A DNA stretch of 64,000 bases from Macquaria australasica (lineage: Eukaryota > Chordata > Actinopteri > Centrarchiformes > Percichthyidae), in assembly GCA_005408345.1 (NCBI GenBank), contig SEMN01000031.1:1025501-1089500 (forward strand), read 5' to 3'. The position numbers and the translations under genes were made by a program. Shown piece by piece: positions 22,285 to 33,498 of this stretch. The first letter of the stretch is position 1. Every line of letters begins with the position of its first letter. A model generated the notes under the pieces. It was given only the letters and a program-made list of their open reading frames with translations. It searched no databases and had not been told where the DNA came from.

Positions 22285-22377
22285 TCAGTAACTCCTCCTC
22301 TCCTGGTCCTCTCTCCTCCTGTTGTCTTCTCTGCCACTGTCTACTCCTCTCATCCCGTCGGCTGAAGGTAAGCCTGC
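22285..22377 (+). other. rlbp1: Inferred non-coding exon 1 of rlbp1
   Basis: A consensus donor gctgaag|gtaagc lies at 22377/22378, downstream of the TAATCC cluster. The next acceptor, cttcttcacag|tgttgg (exon from 23175), precedes the start codon. The 5' boundary is approximate. Confidence 0.45.
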
Positions 22378-23206
22378 TCGGCTCTGTAGTTTAAAAAAAA
22401 GACCCTAGATAGATGAATGATGAGCGCAATAAGGATTTTGGTATTATTTTGTGCGATAAGCAATACTTGTTTTTATTGGATGTTGAATGATAGATACCAT
22501 TAATTACTGTAATGGTAATTAATGGTAGTGTGTCATAAAGTGTGTAAATTCAGTGTCCATGCATTGTTTTGATGTTTGATGTTCTGTATTTGACTTAACT
22601 TACACCCACCAAGAGTAGCTATTATGTCACTGGTTACAAGTCTTACACCCTAAGTGGTGGATTAACACACTCATACTAGGAGCTATAGGGCAACTACTAA
22701 CATCAACATCAGTATTTGGCTTCATATCGCCAGGCATTTATTTAGCAAAAGAAATCAGATGCTTAGCTCTGGGATTCAAATGTAATGGTTAAACATGAGA
22801 AACAAACTCGGGATGGACTGGGTTATTCTTAATTTTATGGGAGAGTAGTGGTCAGTAGATATCTGCTGCTTTCTTCCTGTATTGTGTGAAGCTCTTATGT
22901 AAGAGGACGTCTGCTCCACTGATGAGGAAGAAACCACTCTTCATCTTCAACATTTGGACGTCACAGAGCCACCTGTTGTAGATCGTTTATGTAGATTTTG
23001 TTATATACCAATAACTGGATTAATGCATTTCAGACCCCAGGGCCTCTCCTTAATAATCTCTGACATGAACAAAATAAACGTCTGGACGACTCTGAAAGAA
23101 AGAGTTCACACTGTACTCACACAACGGTTTGACGTGCTCCTGTTCTGTTTGTGCCAATTCTTCTTTCTTCACAGTGTTGGTGAAGCTGCTGCGAGACGCT
23201 GCAACC

Positions 23207-25130
23207 ATGGCTGCTGTAAGTTTAATTACTTTGAAACAATTCAAGAGAGAGCACTTGAGTGTCACTTACTTTGTCTCTGTTTGTAAACTGTTTCTGGCCT
23301 CACTTCATTGGTTGGACCTGGGGTTAAAAGCATCAGCTCTAGGAGGTTTGACTGTCAGCGCATGATGCTGCTTAATGCTGTTATTGTGCCAGTAGATGCT
23401 GGCTCTGGGATGGACCCTTAAGCTGTTTTTAAGAAGTGGCTTTAGAAGTCCATTCTGTAATCATGTGAAGCAGATTAACCAGCCGTCCACTGGTGTGCAT
23501 CGTTTGGGGGTCTGTACCGGCTCAGATGGGTTGTGGGTTCTCATTGTAATGAGCTGCCATTGAAGTATTCAAGCAGTAAAGCATGTATAATAGGGGCACT
23601 CTTGTTTTGCTTCAAAACTGCAGTTAAACAGTGATGTTAAAGGCAAACGTAGAGGTAGGATTTCAACCAAACGGGTTTGTTAGTGTATGGCAGTAGACCC
23701 AAGAAACTAGAGGAAAAACCTGCATAAGCCGATATGATCTTTTAAACATTCATCTTTATGCAGACTGGATCTTTCCGTATGGTGTCGGAGGAGGAGCAGG
23801 CCATGAGGTCTAAGCTGGAGCATTTGACAGTGAAGGATCATGGGCCGGTGTTTGGGCCGTGCCACAAACTGCCTGGCCACACTGTGCAAAAGGTAAAACA
23901 TAATAACTGAATGGCAGCACATACAGATGAGTTCAAATCAGAATATTATAAGTCAAATCCAAATTGTGCTTGTCCCTGCAGACCCCTACATTTGTTTAGC
24001 CCTCTTCCAGTGATGTCATTTAGAAAAAGAGCTTCTCATGTTTTTCCTTTTTTCCTCCAGGCGAAGGATGAGCTGAACGAGACGGAGGAGAGGCGGGCGG
24101 CGTCGCTGAAGGACCTGCGGGCCGTGATAAAGGAGAGAGCAGCGGAGGGAAACGACCTGGCCAAACTGGTGGTGGAGCGCTTTGGGGACAAGCCGGACTC
24201 TCTGATACTGCGCTTCCTCAGAGCTCGCAAGTTTGACGTTGTCAGAGCCCACGAGCTCATGAAAGGTTAGTAGCAGAAGAGACCATCTATTAGTCCATGC
24301 AACTTCATATCAAGGATTTCTATTTCATTTCTATTGTAGAGACACACTGAGATATCAAAAATGGTTATTTTGGCCTCCATGTGCTTTGATTTAAGTTCTG
24401 CAGACATTTTCCAATAGCTTTAGTAATTAAGGGTGAGACCTCTTTTGTGCTCCTCGTTTGCATGAATCCTGCCCAACACTGAGACAGGGAGGCATGTGTT
24501 CATTAATTGGGGGCTTTGAGATGCTTCTGAGTTTCCCCCCGACAAAGCCCTCCTTTGTGTCCAAATGGGACAGCAAGTTTTACTTTACTTGTGGACCCAC
24601 AGTACTCTCCTGGGAACTTCACAGCACATGTGCACATGATTGTGTTGGTCTGGGAGAGGAGAGGAGATTAAAAAGCAGAGTGGTTTGACACTCCTATTAT
24701 GACTTACTGTGTGTGTACTTAGGACTTGCCATGCTGTTGTAAAAGTTGTATTTGTAATTGTATTATATAAATGCTATTTCCCTCATCACAAACCCGCCAA
24801 AATAAATTAACCCAACTGTAACTTACAATCAGCCCAATTTAAACCAAATAATCCACATTTAAAGCCACCATCACTCCTAATTCTAAATCTAAACCTTTGT
24901 CTAATACTCTAAACCTTAATACTAGATGTAAACTCAACTATATCTCCAACCATGACCATATCCTCTAACTAAATCTGTAGCTCAAAAATAATCCAGAATT
25001 TCGTTGACAAGATTTACTTGGTCAGGTCCAACAAACCAATAGTTTTGGTTTGGATTTTATTTTTCTTTATCTTGCTGTTGCTGTGAGAATATTTGGTCCT
25101 CACAATGACAGAAGCACAACAACACACACA

Positions 25131-25205
<75 letters not shown>

Positions 25206-25524
25206 TTAGGAATGTAGAAGCAGCAGAACTTGTTAGTGTGAGAGGGTAATGTGATGTGAACGTGAACTTGTTTCGCGGGGTTAATTGCTGCTTGCGAATA
25301 AAAACACTAAACACATACACGTGCAAAAGGTCTCACTCACTCCCACTCCGGGTTAATTGGTGCCTCGGTATGAAGAGGCCGAGAGCAGCACTGTGGATGC
25401 ACTGAGACAGTGGTGTCATTGTATTTGGCACATCAACAACCTGCACTGAACACTCATACTGTACTCAAAGGATTTGTGAACTATTAGTGCCTGATAAGAG
25501 AATGCAGCTGATCTTTTGGTTGTG

Positions 25525-25571
<47 letters not shown>

Positions 25572-26552
25572 GGGGGTCCTCTAGGTTATGTGCGCTTCAG
25601 GAAGGAGTATCCTGAGCTGTTCGAGAACCTGACCCCTGAGGCGGTCCGCAGCACCATCGAGGCGGGTTACCCTGTGGTTCTGCCCAGAAGGGACAAGTAC
25701 GGCCGTGTGGTCCTGCTCTTCAACATCGAGAACTGGGACCTGGAGGAGATCACATTCGATGAGGTAGCTGTAACCTCACAGAGCACAGATGCACCACTTT
25801 GACATAAATGCTAAACGGAAATGTTGAAGAACTTTGAGCAAATTATGCTCGAGTGTTTGTTAAAAAATATGCAGTGGTGGAAACACTCAGATCCTTCACT
25901 TAAGTAAAAGTAACAATACAGTTTTTACAGTGTAAAAATACTCTGTTACAAGTAAAAGTCCTTCATTCGAATAAAAGTATTACCAGCAAAATGTACTGTA
26001 TCAAAAGTAAAAGTACTCACAATGCAAAATGGACCCTTTCAGAGTGTTAAATTATGGAGGCTTCAAGGTCCTGAAAGATGATTTATATTTATGCACACAA
26101 CATAATAATTTGTACGCACAAGTTTTTGTGTTACAAGATATAACAAATCATTATTTTGGGACTTTAAAGGCTCTCCTATTAGTTTTGTTGTGGGTCAATT
26201 TACAACTTTATCATTCTTATAAGTACATGCTGACCTCATGTAAATCCCAGCAGAGCTTCGCACAGGTTAGAGCAGGTCTAATCAGTAACATAACTGAAAA
26301 CACCTGTGAGGGGATGTGTGAGGGGCCTTTAATCTATAACAATGCTTCATATTAAACAAGCTGATTGTATGTTTTGTGTGTAAAATCAAAGTAACTAAAG
26401 CTGTCAACTAATGTAGTGGAGTAAAAAGTACAATATTTCCCTCTGAAATGTAGTGGAGTAGAAGTATAAAGTAGCATACACTGGATATACTAAAGTACAA
26501 GTACCTCAAAATTGCAATTAAGTTAGTTACTTTCCACCACTGAAAATGTGTC

Positions 26553-26596
<44 letters not shown>

Positions 26597-27459
26597 ACAG
26601 ATCTTAAGAGCTTACTGTGTGATCCTGGAGAAGTTGCTCGAGAATGAAGAAACCCAGATTAATGGCTTTGTCCTGATTGAGAACTTCAAGGGCTTCACCA
26701 TGCAGCACGCCTCGGGTATTAAGCCGGCCGAGCTCAAGAAGATGGTGGACATGCTGCAGGTCAGATCGGACTCAACAGGAAACAATTCAATTCAATTCAG
26801 TTTTATTTATATAGCGCCATATCATAACAAAGTTATCTCAGGGCACTTTTTCGTATAGAGCAAGTCTAGACCGACTCTTTATATTTACAGAGACCAAACA
26901 GTTCCCACCATGAGCAAGCACTAGGCGACAGTGGCAAGGAAAAACTCCCTTTTAACAGGTAGAAACCTCGAGCAGAACCAGGCTCTGGGTGGGCGGTCAT
27001 CTGCCTCGACCGGTTGGGTTGAAGGGGGAGGGGGGGAGCGGCAACGTCAGAGCTGGGGTTTTTTTCAAATCTTTTTGCTGTTTTGTGCGCAGGACTCTTT
27101 CCCTGCCCGTTTCAAGGCGGTCCACGTTACTCACCAGCCCTGGTACTTCACCACTACATACAACGTGGTCAAACCCTTCATGAAGAGCAAGCTGCTGGAG
27201 AGGGTATGGATGGAGGACAGCTGCTATTAACCCTTTAATCTAAATCTGACATTCAGTTTGTTTTTCTGACAGTTTTATCCAACCTGCATCATCTGCTCAT
27301 GACTTTCCTCAGGTCTTTGTTCACGGGGACGAGCTGGACAACTACGTCAAAGAATTCGACGCGGACATCCTGCCTGCGGATTTTGATGGGAAAGCCTCTG
27401 TTGCTGACTGCCAGGCCATCGCCACCAAGCTTTTCGGCTCTGAAGACACAGCCCTCTGA
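23207..27459 (+). CDS. rlbp1: Retinaldehyde-binding protein 1 (CRALBP)
   Basis: Coding exons 23207-23215, 23764-23892, 24061-24265, 25585-25763, 26601-26759, 27093-27203 and 27313-27459 give 939 nt and 312 aa (human 317). The protein opens MAATGSFRMVSEEEQ, then KDHGPVFGPC. It has a CRAL-TRIO N-terminal helical region (about 50-115, ILRFLRARKFDVVRAHEL) and the CRAL-TRIO lipid pocket (about 133-295, with DKYGRVVLLFNIENW, INGFVLIENFKGFTMQ, HQPWYFTTTYNVVKPF). Arg233 in PARFK corresponds to human Arg234, the Bothnia dystrophy position, and is intact. CRALBP carries 11-cis-retinal and 11-cis-retinol in retinal pigment epithelium and Muller glia. Exon 1 codes only Met-Ala-Ala. TG repeats lie at the acceptors of coding exons 4 and 5. 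Teleosts have rlbp1a and rlbp1b; which this is cannot be decided here. Confidence 0.97.
24780..25204. repeat. Interspersed repeat tail ending in a (CA)n run, rlbp1 intron 3
   Basis: A stretch of ctaaacc/ctaactaa-like text leads into tttggtcctcacaatgac and then into a long CA array. This is a recurrent arrangement in fish genomes. The left boundary is vague. Confidence 0.45.
25122..25204. repeat. (CA)~40 microsatellite
   Basis: About 83 bp, nearly pure CA with one caaac interruption near 25132, in rlbp1 intron 3. It is the reverse complement of the TG runs at 25526-25568 and 26555-26595. Confidence 0.97.
25526..25568. repeat. (TG)21 microsatellite 5' of rlbp1 coding exon 4
   Basis: It ends 16 bp before the exon 4 acceptor (tttgggggtcctctag|gtt), so it lies where the branch point and polypyrimidine tract would be. 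Confidence 0.95.
25872..26542. mobile_element. hAT-like element in rlbp1 intron 4
   Basis: The terminal inverted repeats CAGTGGTGGAAA...TTTCCACCACTG are complete at both ends. The flanks aaaatatg / aaaatgtg are an 8-bp target duplication with one mismatch, the hAT hallmark. The interior has the acttaagtaaaagtaac and tgtagtggagtaaaaagtac blocks and no transposase. Confidence 0.88.
26555..26595. repeat. (TG)20 microsatellite abutting the rlbp1 exon 5 acceptor
   Basis: The TG run is followed only by cacag and then exon 5 (ATC at 26601), so it takes the place of the polypyrimidine tract. Confidence 0.96.
26788..27050. repeat. High-copy fish repeat in rlbp1 intron 5
   Basis: It starts in aattcagttttatttatatagcg and contains gagcaagtctagaccgactct, gcaagcactaggcgacagtgg, ggaaaaactcccttttaacagg and ctgcctcgaccggttgggtt. 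This is a very common fish element, probably a SINE or LINE tail. A truncated and nearly identical copy lies at 49418-49545. Confidence 0.65.
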
Positions 27460-28130
27460 AAGAACAGCCCTCCCATTTCAAACCCCAAGAGTTATAGTGT
27501 CCTTCACCCTAGATGCTTCTTTTGTGATCAGATCAGATATGTGGTCTATTCTGAAGCTAGGTTGATATTTCTATTATTATCCAGGCAGTTCCTATGTGAG
27601 CAAAAAAGAAGTATCTAGAGTTAGGAGCAGTGGGATGGTTTGCAAATGAGTAATATACGGTGATATAAATGGGAATGAAAAAGGATGTTTAGATATTACA
27701 GAGAGGATAATTGATGGTTAATGTGTGTTATTTTACACCGCTGACATTCCTTGTTACTTTGCGAGCGGAGGGAAAGTGATGGTGTAGCTCACATCCAGAA
27801 TGAGTCAGACTTGAGTTTGGTTTGGAGTTCTTTGCCTTAAAAATGCATTTCACAGCATACAGAACAGCACTGTGCCTACAATCCTGTCAGACGAATGAGT
27901 GCAGAAGCGTATCACAGTCTCCGGGGGGGATTTTAGAAAGATGTGACGAGGGAAAACTGATAATGGATAAGCCTGCATTTGATTATTGTTTTAGGAGCAG
28001 GAGCCTCCTGATGCGGTGCCATGGAAACAGTTCACTTTGTCTCAACAGCCTTGTTTGAGTTGTGATGTACCGCAAAAGATCCATTCTGCAATTTGTACTG
28101 AGATTTGCAATTGAGACATTTTCAATTAAA
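27460..28130 (+). other. Probable rlbp1 3' UTR
   Basis: Non-coding sequence after the rlbp1 stop. A variant poly(A) signal ATTAAA is at 28125-28130. No canonical AATAAA is nearer. Confidence 0.4.
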
Positions 28131-28349
28131 TAGATTTTGAAGTAATAGTTTTGAAGTTTTATATGAATTGTCATTTATCATCTGTCTTCCTGTTATGTTA
28201 CCTAACCTGATGGGTGTTTCATAAAGCAAAATTACCAGTTAAACCAGGCTTTATTCACAAAATCAGGTTTATTTTCAGCTCATTCTGTTTCATTAAGGAG
28301 GTTTAAATGGATCTGACCTAAGTTTCCATGGAAACCTATCACTCCAGAC

Positions 28350-28846
28350 CAGTGGCTGAAGAAGTACCCAGATAATTTACTTGAGTAAAAGTAGCAATGT
28401 CACAGTGTAGAAATACTCTGTTAGAAGTAAAAAGCCTGCATCAAATTTTTTACTTAAGTAAAAGTACATCAAAATATACTTAAAGTACGAAAAATAAAAG
28501 TCAGTTCTTCCCAGTTTTGCACAAAGGCCCTTTTCAGAATAATGTGTATTATAATCATTTATAGATGAATGTAAGTATCATTTTAATGTTGCAGCTGGTA
28601 AAGGTGAAGCTACTTTTAATTACTTTATATCCCACTGTGTAGCTGAATCTATAATATATCATTTTATTTGGTGATAATATTTTGTGATAATCTTAATCTG
28701 TATAATAAGTGTAGTGGAGTAAAAAGTACAGTATTTTCCTCTGAAATGTAGTGGACCAGAAGTATAAAGTAACAAAGTACAAGTACCTCACAATCGCACT
28801 TTAGTACAGTACTTGAGTAAATATACTTTGTCACGTTCCACCACTG
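28350..28846. mobile_element. hAT-like non-autonomous element 3' of rlbp1
   Basis: The ends CAGTGGCTGAAGAAGTA and CGTTCCACCACTG form terminal inverted repeats. The interior matches the intron 4 copy (aaaatactctgtta, gtagtggagtaaaaagtac, cctctgaaatgtagtgga). Confidence 0.8.
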
Positions 28847-29481
28847 ATGCAGACTTGGTGGACTGGTCCTGGTCAGGCTAGTTTTCAGGTTTGGCGTTGC
28901 CTCGGGTTTTACCAGTGTTACAGTCAATCTGCCAGATTGAAAGAGTGTTTTCTCCAAAGTTCCTCCCTGAAGGTTCCTCTTTACATCTACAATCCGTGTC
29001 AAATACACCACGTAAAGCTAAGAAACAAGTTAAACCCATGGTTGTATCCTCAAATTAAGTAGCATTTTCACCACTTGTTCCTCTTTAAATGTCATTTACA
29101 TAAAATTAAAGAAACGGATGCCCAGTTTATTAAATATGTAAGTGGGGCAGACAGCTAATCTGAAGGTATTTAAACTGTACTGTCACCATGTGGAGGCTGT
29201 AGTAGCTAAAGTTGTACAGGGGAAAAAAAAAAGAGCTTACAATGCAGTCGCCACCAGGGGGTGCAACTGTATCATAAATTTAAAAAAAAAAAAAAAAAGG
29301 TCCATGTTCTGCAAATCCCATCCTTTAATCCAACAGCCATGTTAGATATAAACTGTTATATTAATCAGATAACAGCTTCTTCTACAACATTTGAGCTAAA
29401 GAGGCTTTAAACTATCTATTATCTACTATCTAACTGGCATTCAAAGAGAAAAGGGAAACTGTTTTTCTTTTGAGAAAATAA

Positions 29482-29487
29482 TTTATT
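29482..29487 (-). terminator. Possible distal poly(A) signal of abhd2
   Basis: AATAAA on the minus strand (tttatt), about 4 kb beyond the abhd2 stop. Vertebrate ABHD2 transcripts have long 3' UTRs, but usage here is unproven. Confidence 0.25.
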
Positions 29488-30397
29488 TTGGAACACAATA
29501 ACCATATTTCCTCACATAATTAGATCACACACACCACTGGTTGTCTTCAACAAAAACACCCAGTGTTCAATATCAGAGTACATCATGTTGTGTGACTATG
29601 TGTGCCCCTTCTAGTCGTCGTCACATCCCTCACATCTTTCAGCATCAAAATGTTTGCAAACACAAAATTAAAGCCGTATAATGATTACTGCGGGGTAACA
29701 CACTGTGGGCTCTCATCCACTTTCTTGGGCTGATAAGATTTCAGATGAAAAATTATTTATTTAAAAGGAACACAACACTGAGCAATGTTCATCCCAATCC
29801 GAAGTGTATTTCTGGATTCACTGACATTTAAAGTCACGAGAGGTTTATATTTGAATTCTTCAGTTTCCAATGAATTAAACAAGAGCCCACAATCTTGAGA
29901 AAACAAGATGCTTGAAGCACTGGAGTTAGAATAAATACAGCAGAACACATTTTCATATCAACACAGTAAAACGACATGTCAGATCCCACACTCCATGAGA
30001 AAATGATCTTAACGTATATGACATATTTTGGTCTAATATACTTTTGACACAGTTTCCTGTCATTAAAATGACAAGAGAATCCCTCCTGGTTGGTTATTGC
30101 CTTTTTTCCCCACACCTGTTCCCTCAAATATTTCAATATACACTATCTTTATATATTTCTTTTATATTGTTAAAGTGAAGAAGTTTTGGTTTTCGTCAGT
30201 CAGAGGTGGTGATATGACACAGTACACACCTACTGTATGTTTACTCATCAACACTCACACTCTGATGCATTTGCGCAAGCAAATAAAACACAATTTGTAG
30301 TAACAATACAAAATACAAAAAAATAACTCAAATAATCAACTAGAAAACAAATACATCCAAATAATACATCCAAATCTGCGTTTTTTTGTGCAAAGTT

Positions 30398-30412
30398 GGG
30401 GGGGGGGGGGGG
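30398..30412. repeat. Poly(G) run
   Basis: Fifteen consecutive G residues (C-tract on the abhd2 strand), within the likely abhd2 3' UTR. Confidence 0.9.
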
Positions 30413-30689
30413 CAAAAATCTCACAAAGAACACAAATGGCTCTCACTGCAGAAACTGGGTTTGTGCTGGTGTCGTCAATATTCATCTGATTTTTCTACGA
30501 GCCAGAATAAATCCAAACCACACCCGATTTGGTCGAAATGAGAGCTGTGGACAGAATGAACCATGAACCATATAATCTCTCTCTGCGGGTGGATGAGAGG
30601 ATGTTTGCCAAGTATGACTGGCAGTTGTAGTCTCCCTGACAACAGATGGCAACAGTGATTTATGGTTTGAACAATGCAGGATGACGGTC

Positions 30690-31025
30690 TTTAATCAGCA
30701 AAGAAAGAAGGCGGTGGCTCAGACAGATCAACCCAAACACTTTAGTAAGCGGCTCGGGTATCGGCCATGATGCCATTGGTCCATATCATTTAGTATTCCC
30801 ACTTTCAGTTCCATTAATTCAGTCATAGCGGGCTGCTGACTTACTGCCACAGCAATCCCTGGTCTCATTTTCCCTTACAGTACATAAAGATGATTGCCAT
30901 GAGCTCCACACAGTGAGGTGTACAGATTTTAAATGTGGGAATAAGGTATCGGATCGGTACTCGGTGCTGGCAGATGCCCTGAGTTGAGAGGGATAAAGTT
31001 GGATCGGTGAATCCCTATTTTTAAT
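30690..31025. mobile_element. Diverged DNA-transposon remnant
   Basis: Text such as ggtatcggatcggtactcggt and the terminal ggatcggtgaatcccta resembles the TAGGGATGCACCGATCC terminus of fish DNA transposons. The left boundary is unclear and there is no coding potential. Confidence 0.4.
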
Positions 31026-33498
31026 ACTAGCCAAGCGAGCGTTGGTGAGATTAATACCTGGATTTTATAGTATTTGCACAGAATAATCTCCACCAAAAAG
31101 GAGGTTAAATTTAAGCCAATTACATCTCAAAAACCAACAGATCTCCATAAATTGTGGTCGTGGAATTGTCCTTGAACCAAAGAACAACCGATTTGATTTC
31201 AATAGTGATCATAATCACTATTACAGTACGACTGAATTACTCAAGCCTAACCCAAACTACTATTTTAGGTGAAGAGTGAACTTAAATGCTCAGGATAATA
31301 TTCTTCAGCCATAATGCTGCAACTAACGAACACAAAGACTTTCTTCCAGTTCCTCATGTTTTGTATGCAGGATTTTGATTCTTATAATTTCATAGTTTTT
31401 TTTTTAATATTCTGCACACTTCTATGATTGACATTGTGTGCCATTATATGAATTGTCCTGATACGCCAAACTTCCTGAAACTCAAATTAATGCTCCTACT
31501 TGCAAATACTATCAAACCCGGGTCTTAAAACACACAAAACTTGGCCTAAACAGCATTACGAAGAAGAAGAAGCGTTGTTGTCAATCACTGCGTATCCCTT
31601 CATCATTTCAAACCATCCATCTGTCTCATCACAGTGTTCAGTCGCAGGTTTTAGACTACAGATTACTTGGCTGGACTGGAAGAAGCTTCCTAAGCCCTTA
31701 CAACAAGGTTCGCAACAAGTCCTCAGTCAGATTCAGGTTTTGAAAAGTCCACAGGTCCCATTATTGCAGTATGACTTCATCCAGACACGTTTGAGATGGA
31801 TTTCAGTTTTTTAAATCCACCCTGCTGTGTTGCAACAGCTTTAACGCTCAGCCCAGTCAAGAAATAAGAAAAGCTTTTCAATGCAGTCTTTGAAACAAAA
31901 AGATTTCCTTGCATTAAAATCTGTCTCTTCTTTCTTGCATGCAGTGTTCTCCAACTAATACAAGATAACAATCACCAGTATGTTACAAACTATCCACTAA
32001 AATAAACTTTTGGTTTAGCGTTGGTATCCTCTGCCCTCCTACTCATCACACCTCACAACTCAGATTACAGGAGAAAATCTGAACTTTCCCTTTAAAACAG
32101 CACCACATTGGCCAATCAGAAGGCTGCTTTTTTCAAATACGACGCCACAGAATCATCTGCTGGAAAATGCAATAGTGTACCGAGATGTTTGCACCAGATG
32201 AGGTGTTTACTCAACCGCGCAGAGGCTAGCTAGTGGCAGGTCTGTGTCTGTGCAGTAAGAGAAGGACATCAGAGTCTTGGGCTGCACCTGCAGCTGATCA
32301 AAGGCAGATGAAAGAGTAAGAGGGCTCAAAGACACGGACAACAGACAACAAAGGGAACATTTGAGTCATCTAACTTTTCGTTATCATCCGCGCTCCCCTC
32401 CTGTTCTTCCTCTCGGTCACAAGGAGAGCTAAACCATCACTAACCTCTATATCTGCGCTTCGACTAATGAGGAGGGAAAAAAAGGAAGAAAAAAAAAAAA
32501 AGATTGTGTCATACAGGGGGTAAAGTGCACTGAATCAAAGTGATAAAATGCGACCGTGGGAATGTGCATGGATCCCATCTGGGGGTTGATCCCTGGTCAT
32601 GTCTGGTAAGCACAGAACACCTTCATTTCAAATGCCAAACATAAGTGCGAGGAGGCTGGTATGAGCTGGAAATAATGTGTAAAATCCCACCATAATACTT
32701 AAAATTTTCTACTGTACATTTTCTACAATCAACAGAGCAACAGTTCACCCAAAAAGAACAGACAATAAAAAGGGCCAACAGACCACGAACAGAGAATTTG
32801 GATCACACCTACAAAACACAAAAGATCACATGCTCCGTCACGGGTCTTTAACTCTCGGTCGACACAGGCGCACACAGACATACACACTACATCTGTGAGT
32901 TACATACATACATACTACAAAGACGCTGTGTTGGTTAAGACAGCAGACTAGGCTATATGGCCTTGGCGGTGATAAGCAGTGAGCTTCTTACAGGTGCAGT
33001 AAATGTGCACCGTCTGCAGCACAGTCCTTGTTTACTGTAATAGGAGGCTTCATGTGTGCTCTTGTTTTTCACTGGACTACTCTAAAAGTGGTGCTCTCAC
33101 TTTCCTTTTAATGCCAGCTTGACTTCATCTCTAGTCATATTTGGTCAACACCTCCGTTAGCCAAGGGTCATTGTTGTGTACATGAAGAGAAACAAAATGT
33201 TCCTGCTCTGAATTCAAAGTCTTCGCAACGGAAAAAGAGCACAAAGGCAGTTAGTTGTTTTTGTTCCTTCACATACTGTAAGGTGATGGTGATTACAAAG
33301 GGGAACTGTGGTGAAGTCGTGGAGACGTGAGAGACGGGAAAGTGTGGGTCGGGAGCGGTGAGTAGCACCAGAGGGAGAAGGCAGAGAAGAGAGAGCAGTT
33401 TGAGGTTTAGTTCAGGTGTCTTCCTCAGTGCTGGGGCAATTTGGGGGTGGGGGGTGAGAGGGGAGAGAAAGAGTGGGAGACATACGGAGGTCAGAGGT

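Larger units (their letters stand above)
28131..33498. other. Region between rlbp1 and the abhd2 stop (convergent genes)
   Basis: About 5.4 kb, probably including a long abhd2 3' UTR on minus. It holds a hAT-like element (28350-28846), poly-A runs (about 29281-29299), a poly-G run (30398-30412) and a diverged DNA-transposon remnant (about 30690-31025, ending ggatcggtgaatcccta). No coding exon is recognised. Confidence 0.55.

Noticed and set aside
25014..25326. Cys-Val repeat proteins (ORFs of CVCVCV...)
   Set aside because: Translation of CA/TG microsatellites; the same applies at 14298-14572 and 26556.
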